Notes under the pieces: generated by a model
The model's input: only the letters and a program-made list of their open reading frames with translations
Databases searched by the model: none
What the model was told of the DNA's origin: nothing
Made by a program: the position numbers and the translations under genes
NCBI RefSeq assembly: GCF_000750635.1
Contig: NZ_CCDM010000001.1
Location: 930,001 to 994,000, forward strand
Length of the DNA stretch: 64,000 nt
Reading direction: 5' to 3'
DNA from: Oceanobacillus jeddahensis
GTDB taxonomy: Bacteria > Bacillota > Bacilli > Bacillales > Amphibacillaceae
Shown here: piece by piece, positions 10,177 through 20,500 of the stretch
Layout of the letters: each line of letters opens with the position of its first letter
How positions within the stretch are numbered: the stretch's first letter is position 1

Positions 10177-13173
10177 TTGAGTAAAAAGAATTTTGATTAT
10201 AAACGTAAGATGCAAGCAAAAAAAGTAAGTCGATCGAGTAAGATGAGAAAGGTCTTTGCTTCTTCAGCGGCAGCTTCTTTATTAGCTTTTAATACCTTAC
10301 CTGCTGTGGCAAGTGCATCAACACCCGGGGAAGCTTTGACAAATCCTAAAATCGCTAATTCTGCTGCTATTTTTAATGTTGCTCCATTTGCTAGTTTAGC
10401 AGAGGTACGTTTACTGGAAAATCTAGATGTTACAGCGGATTTAACAGAACCAACACCTGGTGAGGATTATAATCTAAATCTTAATTTAACTGGTACAGGC
10501 GTTGCTAATGTAGAGGCACTTAACCCAGACAGAGTTGTTGCATTCAGCATTCCGGAATTGGCCGGTCAAATGTATCAGACGGGTACAGCTGATGTAAGTG
10601 TAGATCTTACAGCAATTACAATGGATGATATTCCTGCAGTAGGTGGGCTTGTAACTACCTTAACGGGGGAATTAACTAATGCTGTATCTGATGTATTAGA
10701 TATTGTGAATGAATTGCAAAGCAGTCTTATTCCAAGTGACCTGCTTACTATCAATGGAGTAGATGAGTTAAGTGGTGCACTTGATGCACTAAATAATTTG
10801 GATAGTGCTTTAGCGGATTTATTGCAGTACAATGATCAAGTTGATTATACAATAAATCCAGATGGTACAATCGTTGTAGAGTTTACAGATGGGCTTGGCC
10901 AACACCTTGAAACAGCTGTAGAAGATGTTATTGTTGAAACACTTCAAAACGTTGTTGATGCTGCAAATGCTTTAGAAATTCAAATCTTGCCTGCAGCCGA
11001 AGATATTCCAGGTCTTGGTTCGGTTGTTAGAGGATTGAACGAAACTATTAGCGGGGTTCTAAGTGGAGTAACTGACGTATCAGGTGAAGCAACTGAACTT
11101 ATTAACCAAATTACTAATGGTACAATTGATTTATCCAATGACCTTGCCAGTGTACAAGCAATTGGTTCAATGTCCGTTAACTTGAACTTAGGTGTAGAAA
11201 ACCCTGCTGGTGTATCAGGTGAAGTTCCTGTACGTGGTGCTGGTATTACTACTACTGCTATTGATGTAGACTTATTGAATGACTCAGAAGGTCAAGATAC
11301 GATTGTCTTTGATGAAGAAGACGATTCAGATAGTGATTCCGATAGCGACTCCGACTCAGACAGCGACTCTGATTCCGATAGTGACTCCGACTCAGACAGC
11401 GACTCTGATTCCGATAGTGACTCCGACTCAGACAGTGACTCTGATTCCGATAGTGACTCCGACTCAGACAGCGACTCTGATTCCGATAGTGACTCCGACT
11501 CAGACAGCGACTCTGATTCCGATAGTGACTCTGACTCAGATGAAGACTCTGACTCAGATGAAGACTCTGACTCAGATGAAGACTCTGACTCAGATGAAGA
11601 CTCTGACTCAGATGAAGACTCTGACTCAGATGAAGACTCTGACTCAGATGAAGACTCTGACTCAGATGAAGACTCTGACTCAGATGAAGACTCTGACTCA
11701 GATGAAGACTCTGACTCAGATGAAGACTCTGACTCAGATGAAGACTCTGACTCAGATGAAGACTCTGACTCAGATGAAGACTCTGACTCAGATGAAGACT
11801 CTGACTCAGATGAAGACTCTGACTCAGATGAAGACTCTGACTCAGATGAAGACTCTGATTCAGATGAAGACTCTGATTCAGATGAAGACTCTGATTCAGA
11901 TGAAGACTCTGATTCAGATGAAGACTCTGATTCAGATGAAGACTCTGATTCAGATGAAGACTCTGATTCCGATAGTGACTCCGATTCGGACGAAGTAATT
12001 GTTTCAATCGATACGCCATTTGCAGAAAACATCTATGAAGATGAAGACATTATCACAGGTGAAGCAATTGCTGATGCAACAGTTATTGCTTATGCAGATG
12101 GAGAAGAAATTGGAAGAACAATTGCAGACCCTGTAGTAGGTGTGTTAAGTATATTAGAAGTTGTAGAAAATAACAGCACATTCACATTAGAACTAGATGA
12201 GCTATTAGAGGCTGGGACAACTATTACATTAGTCCAAGTGGTTGATGAAAATGTAAGTAGTGCATACGATATTGAAGTATTGCCACTTGAAGACTCTGAT
12301 TCCGATAGCGACTCCGACTCAGACAGTGACTCTGATTCAGACAGCGATTCTGATTCCGATAGTGACTCTGATTCCGATAGTGACTCCGACTCAGACAGCG
12401 ATTCTGATTCCGATAGTGACTCCGATTCGGACAGTGACTCTGATTCCGATAGTGACTCCGATTCGGACAGTGATTCTGATTCCGATAGCGACTCCGACTC
12501 AGACAGCGATTCTGATTCCGATAGCGACTCCGACTCAGACAGCGATTCTGATTCCGATAGCGACTCCGACTCAGACAGCGACTCTGATTCCGATAGTGAC
12601 TCCGATTCAGACAGCGACTCTGATTCAGATACGGATGCACCAGAACTTAGCGATGTAGCAATTAGCGGAAATAGTGAAGATGGCTATGAAATTTCGTTCG
12701 TATCCGATGAAGAATTAGCTGATATAAGACTAATTGATGAAAATGGAAATGAAGTTGAAATTGAAGAAGTCATTTATGATGAAGTAACCGGAGAATATAC
12801 TCTTGCTATTGCGGGAGATGAGGTTAATCAAGGAGATGTTCTGACATTAGTTGTTGCAGATGAAGCAGGCAACGTTAATGATGAACATGAAGTAACCGTC
12901 CCTGCAGACGGTGGTTCTGGTTCAGGCGGAAATGATGGAGAGGGTGCAACTGCGACTCCTGGGAATGGATCAGGATCTGGTTCTGGCTCTAACGGGACGC
13001 AAGGGCACTCTGGCCAAGGCTATGAAATAGAAAGTAGTCAAAACCAGCAAGAAGGTCAGGAGCTCCCAAGCACCGCAACATCCATGTGGACAATTGGACT
13101 AGTTGGATTAGTTGCTGTAGCTGCTGGAGTAGGAGTAACGTTATTCTCCAGAAGAAATAAAACGAATGAATAA
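10177..13173 (+). CDS. SD-repeat cell-wall-anchored surface protein with LPSTA sorting signal
   Basis: 998 residues from a TTG start (GGAAGGAT upstream). Residues 1-47 form a long basic export signal ending in AVASAS. An A region (~48-380) follows. Residues ~381-604 are an SD block made of (SD)n and 24 copies of an 18-nt unit encoding DEDSDS. Then comes an Ig-like domain (~605-704, with [18 protein letters not shown]), a second pure SD block (~705-818), another Ig-like domain ([13 protein letters not shown] onward) and a Gly/Ser linker. The C-terminus is a sorting signal: LPSTA at ~963, a hydrophobic helix and RRNKTNE. It resembles Clf/Sdr adhesins in architecture, but LPxTA is the target of class D sortases, and such a sortase is encoded at 16673. 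SD regions are known glycosylation targets in staphylococci; a matching glycosyltransferase is at 15066. Confidence 0.9.
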   Translation: MSKKNFDYKRKMQAKKVSRSSKMRKVFASSAAASLLAFNTLPAVASASTPGEALTNPKIANSAAIFNVAPFASLAEVRLLENLDVTADLTEPTPGEDYNLNLNLTGTGVANVEALNPDRVVAFSIPELAGQMYQTGTADVSVDLTAITMDDIPAVGGLVTTLTGELTNAVSDVLDIVNELQSSLIPSDLLTINGVDELSGALDALNNLDSALADLLQYNDQVDYTINPDGTIVVEFTDGLGQHLETAVEDVIVETLQNVVDAANALEIQILPAAEDIPGLGSVVRGLNETISGVLSGVTDVSGEATELINQITNGTIDLSNDLASVQAIGSMSVNLNLGVENPAGVSGEVPVRGAGITTTAIDVDLLNDSEGQDTIVFDEEDDSDSDSDSDSDSDSDSDSDSDSDSDSDSDSDSDSDSDSDSDSDSDSDSDSDSDSDSDSDSDSDSDSDSDSDSDEDSDSDEDSDSDEDSDSDEDSDSDEDSDSDEDSDSDEDSDSDEDSDSDEDSDSDEDSDSDEDSDSDEDSDSDEDSDSDEDSDSDEDSDSDEDSDSDEDSDSDEDSDSDEDSDSDEDSDSDEDSDSDEDSDSDEDSDSDEDSDSDSDSDSDEVIVSIDTPFAENIYEDEDIITGEAIADATVIAYADGEEIGRTIADPVVGVLSILEVVENNSTFTLELDELLEAGTTITLVQVVDENVSSAYDIEVLPLEDSDSDSDSDSDSDSDSDSDSDSDSDSDSDSDSDSDSDSDSDSDSDSDSDSDSDSDSDSDSDSDSDSDSDSDSDSDSDSDSDSDSDSDSDSDSDSDSDSDSDSDSDSDSDSDSDTDAPELSDVAISGNSEDGYEISFVSDEELADIRLIDENGNEVEIEEVIYDEVTGEYTLAIAGDEVNQGDVLTLVVADEAGNVNDEHEVTVPADGGSGSGGNDGEGATATPGNGSGSGSGSNGTQGHSGQGYEIESSQNQQEGQELPSTATSMWTIGLVGLVAVAAGVGVTLFSRRNKTNE
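11539..11970 (+). repeat. 24 tandem copies of an 18-bp minisatellite inside the SD gene
   Basis: The unit GATGAAGACTCTGACTCA repeats without interruption from 11539; the last units use GATTCA instead of GACTCA. On either side, and again at 12289-12628, a looser GATTCCGATAGTGACTCC-type array encodes pure SD. Near-identity at the DNA level suggests recent expansion by slippage. Confidence 0.95.
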
Positions 13174-13200
13174 ATAATTCATAAATAAGTAGTACCAAAA

Positions 13201-13232
13201 CAAAAGCAAACGTCAAAAGATGTTTGCTTTTG
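13201..13232 (+). terminator. Terminator of the SD-repeat gene
   Basis: CAAAAGCAAAC (13201-13211) and GTTTGCTTTTG (13222-13232) pair perfectly 28 bp after the stop codon; the 3' arm supplies the T-rich tail. Confidence 0.8.
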
Positions 13233-13275
13233 TCTACATAAAATAATGCTGCTTTTTAAAGTGTAGGAGGATATG

Positions 13276-14970
13276 ATGATTACAGAGGAGAAAGTACCTT
13301 ATCAACATTTTAAAGAACGTCTTGAACAATTGAAAAATAATATAATAGAAGATACAAAGACCTTTCAGCAAATCAATGATCAGGCCTCTCTAACTATCTT
13401 TTTATCAATTGGATTTGCGGAAAAACGTGCTACTGTATTAACTGCAAATGGGAAAAATTTTTATCAGGCGTGGGAGAATATGGAAAATCAAGGTAATTCC
13501 TATTTAAAAAAAGCAAAGGAATTGTTTACTTCTTTAAAGATTGATATTGTTACCAACGTCATTCCTGTAACTATTCCTGAATTTATCAATCGAATTACAC
13601 AAACCAAGAGAAATTATTTTCGTCAAGGTGTCAGCTTTAGCAAGGATTTCAAACATGCATTTTTAGAACAAGAGTTAAATGGAAATGCTGTGATTCAAAT
13701 TGATCGAGAAACGAACCGTGGCTTTATTCATGAACAAAATTTACAAAAGTATATTCAAAAACATAGACCAAATATAAAACCAGTTGATTTTAAAAAAGTA
13801 GAAAAAGTATATATTTTTGAGACACAAGGTTATTTTTATGAAAAAGGGAACTGTTATAAATTACACCATGGCGAACGTGATAATGGACGAAGAGATACCC
13901 TTTTAAATGCGGAAGAAGTCGAAATGTTAATCAATAGCGGACAAAAATATTTAACCAGTTTAAGTAAACCAAATGGTAGGTTTGTATATGGTTTTTTCTC
14001 TTACTTTGATAAAGAAATAAAACATTATAATAGTCTTCGGCACAGTAGTACCATTTATTCCATGATTGAAGCTTATGAATTTCAGCCCACAGAAGAAGCT
14101 GCAGATGTAATTGAAAGAGGAATTCATTATCTTATTCGTGAAAAATTATACGTCGATGAAGAACTAGGCATAGCTTATATCATTGACGGGGAACAAGCAG
14201 ATAGTATGGAAGTTAAACTAGGTGCAATTGCTGCAGCAATATTAGCCATAACGAAATATACAGAAGTTTTCGAGGACGTCAAGTATATTCCGACTGCTCA
14301 GAAATTAGCACGAGGTATTCTACAATTACAGCAGGAAAATGGTAAATTTGTTCATATACTAGATTATCCATCCCTAGCGTTAAAAGAGGAGTTTCGTATT
14401 GTTTATTATGATGGAGAAGCTTGCTTTGCGTTAATGCGTCTCTATAAAATCGATCGTGATGAACAGTGGTTACAAGCGGTTGAAAAAGCATTTGACTATT
14501 TTATTGCAAGTAATCATTGGAAACATCACGATCATTGGCTAAGCTATTGTACCAATGAGGTAACGCTCTATAAACCGGAACGTAAATATTATAAATTTGG
14601 TTTACAGAATGTACAAAATAGACTAGATTATATTTACAAACGAATCACAACATATCCGACCTTCCTTGAGCTAATGATGGCAGCTTATCAGATGGTTAAT
14701 CGTATGAAAGCAGACGGATATGGTGACTTAATTAATGAATTAGATTTTGATGAGTCAAAATTAGAAGCAACGATTCATCGAAGGGCAGAGTATCAGCGTA
14801 ATGGTTTTTTCTATCCGGAGCTAGCTATGTATTTTAAAAACCCAAAAAGAATCATCGGCAGTTTCTTCATTCGACATCACTCCTTCCGTACACGAATTGA
14901 TGATGTAGAGCATTATTTATCTGGATATTGTGCGTACTATAATTTATTTTTGAAACATAAGGAACAGTAA
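13276..14970 (+). CDS. Putative (alpha/alpha)6-barrel protein of the SD-adhesin cassette
   Basis: 564 residues from the second of two adjacent ATGs (AGGAGG at 13265-13270 fits 13276 better than 13273). An N-terminal ~210-residue part of mixed alpha/beta character, containing GERDNGRRDTLLNAEEVE, is followed by a helical C-terminal two-thirds with repeated hairpins: SLRHSSTIYSMIEAYE, VKLGAIAAAILAITKYTE, DYPSLALKEEFRIVYYDGEACFALMRLY, WLQAVEKAFDYFIA. These are typical of six-hairpin glycosidase or epimerase toroids, which suggests carbohydrate binding or processing. I do not recognise a named family. Its place between the SD-repeat adhesin and the SD-type glycosyltransferase suggests a role in making or trimming the adhesin's glycan. 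Confidence 0.6.
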   Translation: MITEEKVPYQHFKERLEQLKNNIIEDTKTFQQINDQASLTIFLSIGFAEKRATVLTANGKNFYQAWENMENQGNSYLKKAKELFTSLKIDIVTNVIPVTIPEFINRITQTKRNYFRQGVSFSKDFKHAFLEQELNGNAVIQIDRETNRGFIHEQNLQKYIQKHRPNIKPVDFKKVEKVYIFETQGYFYEKGNCYKLHHGERDNGRRDTLLNAEEVEMLINSGQKYLTSLSKPNGRFVYGFFSYFDKEIKHYNSLRHSSTIYSMIEAYEFQPTEEAADVIERGIHYLIREKLYVDEELGIAYIIDGEQADSMEVKLGAIAAAILAITKYTEVFEDVKYIPTAQKLARGILQLQQENGKFVHILDYPSLALKEEFRIVYYDGEACFALMRLYKIDRDEQWLQAVEKAFDYFIASNHWKHHDHWLSYCTNEVTLYKPERKYYKFGLQNVQNRLDYIYKRITTYPTFLELMMAAYQMVNRMKADGYGDLINELDFDESKLEATIHRRAEYQRNGFFYPELAMYFKNPKRIIGSFFIRHHSFRTRIDDVEHYLSGYCAYYNLFLKHKEQ

Positions 14971-14985
14971 AAATTTACAATCTAA

Positions 14986-15031
14986 GCAAAGCTCTGTTTT
15001 CGTTCCTCTAATATGTCCAAAGGAGCTTTGC
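14986..15031 (+). promoter_or_regulatory. Stem-loop between the barrel protein and glycosyltransferase genes
   Basis: GCAAAGCTC (14986-14994) and GAGCTTTGC (15023-15031) are perfectly complementary with a 28-base loop. It lies in the 95-bp gap before the TTG start; it could be a processing or partial-termination site. Confidence 0.4.
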
Positions 15032-15065
15032 TGACGTTGTTATGGATAGGGGAAGGGGATCATCA

Positions 15066-16556
15066 TTGGAGAAGAAAAAAGTTTATTTTTTACATTCAAA
15101 TATAGGGCAGCATCTTACTGGTATTGAAAAATCAGCAATGAAACGTGGTAATATGTTTGTGAGATATTTAGATGTTGAACCCGTATTTGTTACAGTGAAT
15201 AAAAACGTAAATATACATACAAATTGGGAACGCTATGTTGAAAATGGAATCGTTGATCAGGATATTTCCATGGTTAATTTATTCGAGTATTTTCAACGCA
15301 GTGAAAAAGGAAAGGACCTTCCGCCGTATCAAATAAAAAAAGAACCAACATATGGTTATGAAGACGGAGAATCAGCAGAAAAACGGTATATTCGTATTTT
15401 TGATGCCAACAATAAACTCGTAAAGTATGTAGTTTTTAGATCAAATAAGCTTTTAGATTATATAAATTATTTTCATAATGGTAAGAAGATAGTCCGTGAT
15501 CGATTTAATCGGTTTGGCCAATTATCCCACACAGAATATTTACATGATGATAACACGGTGTACATGACAGAATACTTCGATGTTTATGGCAAACGGGTTA
15601 TTATAAAATACGAAGATGGCCCTTATCTTATCAGTGATGGGAATGCAGTTTTTCAGACCGTGCTGCCAGATGAGCAGGCCCTTATTCTTTATTTTTTGAA
15701 AGAAATAATCGGACAAAAAGAATCTATTGTTATTATTGATCGCAATAAAAGATACAACTCGATTTTTACGGGACAAAACCAATTAAATGTGAAAACAATT
15801 TCTATGATCCATTCCACTTATTTTTCAAACATAGCATTTCGCTCCAAAATAAATAAAAATTATCTAGAAGTTTTTAATAGTCCGTATAGCTTCGATCATA
15901 TTGTTGTATTAACAAATAATCAGAAACAAGATATTGAAAAACGATTTGGCATTAATAATCTGGCTGCTATTTCACATCCTTGTAAGGTAACTGATAAATT
16001 AGATCAAAAGAAACCAGAAACTAATAAGTTAGTTTCTGTCGGACGTTTAGCACCCGAAAAAAACATCGATCACTTATTGGAAGTTCTTTCTTTAGTGAAA
16101 AAACATATCCCAGAAGTATTATTAGAAATTTACGGAAGTGGAAAAGAACAGCAGAATCTAAAGAAATTAGTTCAGAAGCTTGATTTAAAAAATAATGTAA
16201 AATTTAAAGGATATGTAGACAATGTAGAGGATGTCTATGCCTCCAGCGATTTATTTCTATTTGCTGGACAAGCTGAAGGATTCACAATGAGTGTTTTAGA
16301 AAGTTTAGCATGTGGTTGTCCTGTTGGCAGCTACAATGTCCGCTACGGTGTTGATGAAATGATCTACGAAGAAAAAAATGGTTTTCTTGTTGATTTTGGA
16401 GATAAGGAAAGTTTTGCTGAAAAGATTGTTGCGTATTTAAATCAAACAGACGAAGAAAAGCATCATTATCGGCAGGAAGCAATACGTACAGCTGCTGATT
16501 ATACGGAAGAAAAAGTAGCTGATAAATGGCAACAATTGATCAGCGGTCTAAGTTAG
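15066..16556 (+). CDS. GT4-type glycosyltransferase, SdgA/SdgB-like
   Basis: I prefer TTG 15066 (AAGGGGAT at 15053-15060) over the ATG at 15042, which lacks a ribosome site; this gives 496 residues starting EKKKVYFLHSNIGQHLTGIEKSAMKRG, the usual opening of this family. The N-terminal half holds a beta-rich insert (RFNRFGQLSHTEY, TEYFDVYGKRVI). The C-terminal half is a GT-B donor domain with SVGRLAPEKNIDHLL, VLLEIYGSG and the EX7E region AEGFTMSVLESLACGCPV. Relatives are poly(glycerol-phosphate) glucosyltransferases and the staphylococcal SdgA/SdgB enzymes, which add GlcNAc to serines of SD repeats. Next to an SD-repeat gene the second role is the better guess. Cytoplasmic. Confidence 0.8.
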   Translation: MEKKKVYFLHSNIGQHLTGIEKSAMKRGNMFVRYLDVEPVFVTVNKNVNIHTNWERYVENGIVDQDISMVNLFEYFQRSEKGKDLPPYQIKKEPTYGYEDGESAEKRYIRIFDANNKLVKYVVFRSNKLLDYINYFHNGKKIVRDRFNRFGQLSHTEYLHDDNTVYMTEYFDVYGKRVIIKYEDGPYLISDGNAVFQTVLPDEQALILYFLKEIIGQKESIVIIDRNKRYNSIFTGQNQLNVKTISMIHSTYFSNIAFRSKINKNYLEVFNSPYSFDHIVVLTNNQKQDIEKRFGINNLAAISHPCKVTDKLDQKKPETNKLVSVGRLAPEKNIDHLLEVLSLVKKHIPEVLLEIYGSGKEQQNLKKLVQKLDLKNNVKFKGYVDNVEDVYASSDLFLFAGQAEGFTMSVLESLACGCPVGSYNVRYGVDEMIYEEKNGFLVDFGDKESFAEKIVAYLNQTDEEKHHYRQEAIRTAADYTEEKVADKWQQLISGLS

Positions 16557-16672
16557 TTTTTATTTATAAAGTAATGAAATGTGTTGTTAAACGTGGTTTA
16601 TAATAAGAAAATTTCTTATGTCGTTTCCCATAATGAAAATGATTAAGTTTATATGAAGAAGGGAGCATTACA

Positions 16673-17263
16673 ATGAAGCGTATAGGGATCCTCTTTATTA
16701 TCATTGGCGTCGTCTGTATAGGCGTATTCGGTTATCAAATTATAGGCCATGAACAATCGCAAAAACAGTCTTTGGTTCAGGCGGAGGAAAGGATAGAGGA
16801 AGGAATCAGTCAGCAGGATGACCCCGACGAAGATATAGAAAAAATAATAGAGGAGTTTGACATAGAGTCAGACGAAGCGTTTGCTACATTAGAAATCCCT
16901 AAATTGGGAAAAACATTGCCTATTGTAGAAGGAACTGACCCTGATTCATTGGAACAAGGTGTTGGACATCTATCCAATTCGGTGTTACCAGGACAAGAGG
17001 AACAAATTCTATTGTCAGGTCATCGGGACACTGTATTTCGTGATTTTGGAGAATTGGATATAGGAGATACTTTTGTCGTACAGATGCCTTATGGTGAGTA
17101 TACGTACGAAATAAGAGAAACAGAAATTGTTCCTGAGGATGATACTTCAGTTATCCGGGAGATGGGAGAAGAGGTATTAGTTGTAACGACCTGTTATCCA
17201 TTCCACTTTATAGGTAGTGCGCCTGATCGGTTTGTTGCCTATGCTTATCCGGTTTCGGAGTAG
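16673..17263 (+). CDS. srtD: Class D sortase
   Basis: 196 residues. An N-terminal membrane anchor (ILFIIIGVVCIGVFGYQIIG) and an acidic stalk precede the sortase barrel. Catalytic residues are visible: His in LSGHRDTVF (~117), Cys in VTTCYPFHF (~174) and Arg in APDRFVAYA (~186). The TLEIPKLGKTLPIVEGTD start and TTCYPF motif are those of class D sortases, whose known signal is LPxTA; the adhesin at 10177 ends in LPSTA. It should join that protein to the peptidoglycan cross-bridge on the outer membrane face. RBS AGGGAG. A strong terminator follows. Confidence 0.9.
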   Translation: MKRIGILFIIIGVVCIGVFGYQIIGHEQSQKQSLVQAEERIEEGISQQDDPDEDIEKIIEEFDIESDEAFATLEIPKLGKTLPIVEGTDPDSLEQGVGHLSNSVLPGQEEQILLSGHRDTVFRDFGELDIGDTFVVQMPYGEYTYEIRETEIVPEDDTSVIREMGEEVLVVTTCYPFHFIGSAPDRFVAYAYPVSE

Positions 17264-17335
17264 ATAGGAAAGAGATTTAAATAAAATAATCAGTTCTGTT
17301 GGTGGAGAATAAAAGTAATATATCATATGAGCAAG

Positions 17336-17380
17336 AGGCTGTAGCATAATTAAGTACTTAATTATGCTACAGCCTTTTTG
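17336..17380 (+). terminator. Strong rho-independent terminator ending the adhesin cassette
   Basis: Two 20-nt arms (17336-17355 and 17356-17375) form a perfect palindrome, effectively a very long hairpin closed at GTAC, followed by TTTTT. It separates the sortase gene from the defence-like operon and could also act on transcripts from the right. Confidence 0.9.
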
Positions 17381-17438
17381 TAATAAAAAGAAAAAATCAA
17401 CAAATCCACAAATAATTACAAAAATAAACACTAAACCA

Positions 17439-17467
17439 TTGACAAAAATATCCTTCTCTAACAATAT
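17439..17467 (+). promoter_or_regulatory. Candidate sigma-A promoter of the 17536-25457 operon
   Basis: A perfect -35 TTGACA (17439-17444) is followed after 17 bp by CAATAT (17462-17467), and overlapping TATAGA is also possible. The operon start codon is 70 bp downstream, preceded by GGAGGAGG. Confidence 0.5.
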
Positions 17468-17535
17468 AGAATTATAAGTTAACTAATAAAAGACATATGA
17501 AATAGTGATTTATACCTTTTTGGAGGAGGTGTCTC

Positions 17536-20500
17536 ATGAGGGATTATGTATTAATACCCAATTTTATTGATGATGTGCATGAAATTCATAGTCATTATTT
17601 AAATGATTTTTTCCAATCTGTGGTGGTGGAAGGGAATAAATTTTCCTTGGCCACACTGAGACAGCTTTATATGGAAGACAGAGATAGATTTATAACTGTG
17701 ACGGATGAATTGGCTTTAAGAGGATTTACCTTTTTTACAGAGAAGCCCAATAATATTCTGCCTTCTTTTTCATGTGATTTTTCCCATTTCATTGATGTTA
17801 CATCCAATAAAGACGTTTATAAACAATTTAATTTTCAACGACATGGACTAACTGGTTTTCAGCATAGATTTCAAGTGGAAAGCGATTTATTTTTTCATAA
17901 AATACCTATTGGATGTTTCAAGTATATCAATGCATCGGTTCATGAAAGGGAATTGGAAAATGAATTTCGGTCAGCTGGATTCAACATTATTTCATTAAAT
18001 GATGCACAGAATCAAGCTGCTGATGAACATCTGTATGAAACAGTAAATACCCATGCCATCAAAGAACATGCAGAAACCTATTTTGTGAAGGATGTTTTTC
18101 AGGAAAATAAATATAACACGTTCCGCCTGTTTTGCAGGAAAAAGAATATCGATAGCCTGGACCAAATTTCTGCGTCTGTTTTGGAAGAATTTAAAAATTC
18201 CAAAGGGGTTGGCGCGCATCGTTTTGAAATCGTGCGCGATCAACTGATAGCGTATGGATTTACTGATGTACAAAGTCAGGAAGAACACACGGATGACACA
18301 TTTATTATTGCAGATGAAAATTACCTTGCTTCCACCATGAAGGTGAAAGATATTTTTTATGAAAATACATATAACAAGTTTTTGGAGTTCTGCGAGGAAA
18401 ATAATATCGACAACATTAGTGAGATTACGCATCAGCATATAAAGCAATTTGCCGGTTTACCCAAAATAGGAAAGAAAAAAGTAGAAGGTGTGAAAGAAAA
18501 ATTACATTCTATTTCGGAAGAATTAAATGATGAGAACAATCATTTGTTTACAACAGGAGATCTGTATCCTTATTTAAAAGATATGGAGCTTCATGATCTA
18601 CTGAATATATTTGAAATGGAAATGGAACTTCACGCTGACATGGCAATCGATGAATTAGAAGGTCGTGACCTGAAGGAATTAGAACACCTTGGAAACCTTA
18701 GACAATTATATCAATTATCACACAAGCTTCAAAAATTGTCTGATCCCGCAAAGGTTTTAAAGGAACTGAAGAGGCAATTAAATGAAAGGGAATTGGTTAT
18801 ATTGAGCATGCGGTTCTCTGAAGGAAATACACTTGAGGGAACAGGGCAGCAGCTGGGATTAACCCGTGAAAGGGTACGTCAGCTGGAGAAAAAGATCGTG
18901 GGCAAAATAGAACGATTTCTTGAAATAAACCAGTTTACATTTATTTTATCACTCGTTATCAACTTTAAACCGTATATTTCCGATGAAGCATTACGTACCA
19001 TTATTGGTGACGATCATGCTGATATCCTTGATTTATTTAAAGAGAAGGAGATTGTCCTTTATTATGCGGAAGAATTAGAACAATTTTTCTTAGATGAAAA
19101 TCAGAAGCAGCAATTTATTGAGAAATTAAATGATATTGTAGAAGAATTACCGGAAACATTTAACTTAAAGGATTACGATAATTTGCTCGAAGATATTCTG
19201 CAGACAGATCATGATATGAATATCGAATTAATTTTGCAGAATTATGGATATAACCGGTATGGAAGGCTGTATTCACTTAATCGATTAGGTATTCTTCAGG
19301 TGCTGGAGCTTATTTTTCAAAACTATATTCATGAGCCAGTCAGATTGGATGATGCTTCAGCTGACATGATAAGAGACCTTGCTGCGGAGCATTTTGATTA
19401 TCAGCTAGGAGAGTCCCTGCGATCTATTGAAGGAAGACTTCGAGATTCTGAAAATATTATTCTTGTAGATAAAAATACATTCCAATGGTTTGAACCGGAA
19501 CAGGTTGATCCGGACCTGATCGAGGATATTAAAAATTACCTTACAAAGGTGTTTGAAACGAGAGCAGTCATCAACGCGCAGGAAGTTTATGAGACGTTTG
19601 AGGACAGGCTGACAGCATATCAGGTCTTTAATAAATTACATCTGTACTCTGTCATTAAATTTTTCCTGGATGAAGAATTTGATATCGGCAAAGGAAATAC
19701 GCTCAACATTTACCGGGACAGTGAGGATAAATTAAATGCAGAGGATCGATTGATAGCTACTATCAAAAGTCTGGGCGGAGTCTGCTCCAGAGATGAATTG
19801 GAAAAAGTATTGAAATGGCCACGGTATAAAATCGATTTGACCATTTCTTCTTCGGATCAAATGATTACCTGGGAGAAAAATAAGGTCAGGCTCTTTGATA
19901 CACTCTTAACCCAAGAAGAAAAGGAAGCATTGATAGAGGTAGTAAACAACAATATGGAAAAAGGCTATACGACCTCCAGTCTGATATTGGAACAAATCAT
20001 GTTTGATAAGGTATTAGCACCGTTGATACACAAAAAAGATATTAATAGTTCCACCAAAATGGCGTCTATTATTAAAAATCTCATGCCTTCCGTGAAAGGA
20101 CATTCTAATTTCTTATATGTAGAAACGGGTTCCTATACGACGTTTGAAGATGTGATTTTGGATCACTTCAGGGAGGAAACTACCCGGAAGGAAATTCAAT
20201 CTTTTATCTTGGAGCACGGATTTAAAGATTTAATGGCCTTAAACTACTTGAATAAGATTATCGATCATGGTTACTTCACGGAAATTGATATGGGGATGTA
20301 CTATCCTTCTGATAAGCTGCATATTCCAGACGAAGCAGTGAAAGCTTTAAAGCAGTTTATTACAGAAAAAATGGGCAGCCAGGCGTATATTTCGTTAAGC
20401 GCGATCGAAGGATACCGGAGCGCGTTACCAGCGATAGATTTTCAATGGAACCCTGTTTTAATGAAAAGTATCCTTATAAACAATGGGTATCGTCAAATCG

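Noticed and set aside
11539..11970. CRISPR-like regular repeats
   Set aside because: Units abut with no spacers and sit in frame inside a gene.
11258..12032. Long ORFs on both strands (about 240-250 aa) across the SD repeats
   Set aside because: They are repeats of QSLHLN, SESESS and LTQMKT produced by the 18-bp minisatellite in other frames; no ribosome sites or independent domains.
12224..12658. Further repeat-frame ORFs over the second SD block
   Set aside because: Same artefact of a low-complexity coding repeat.
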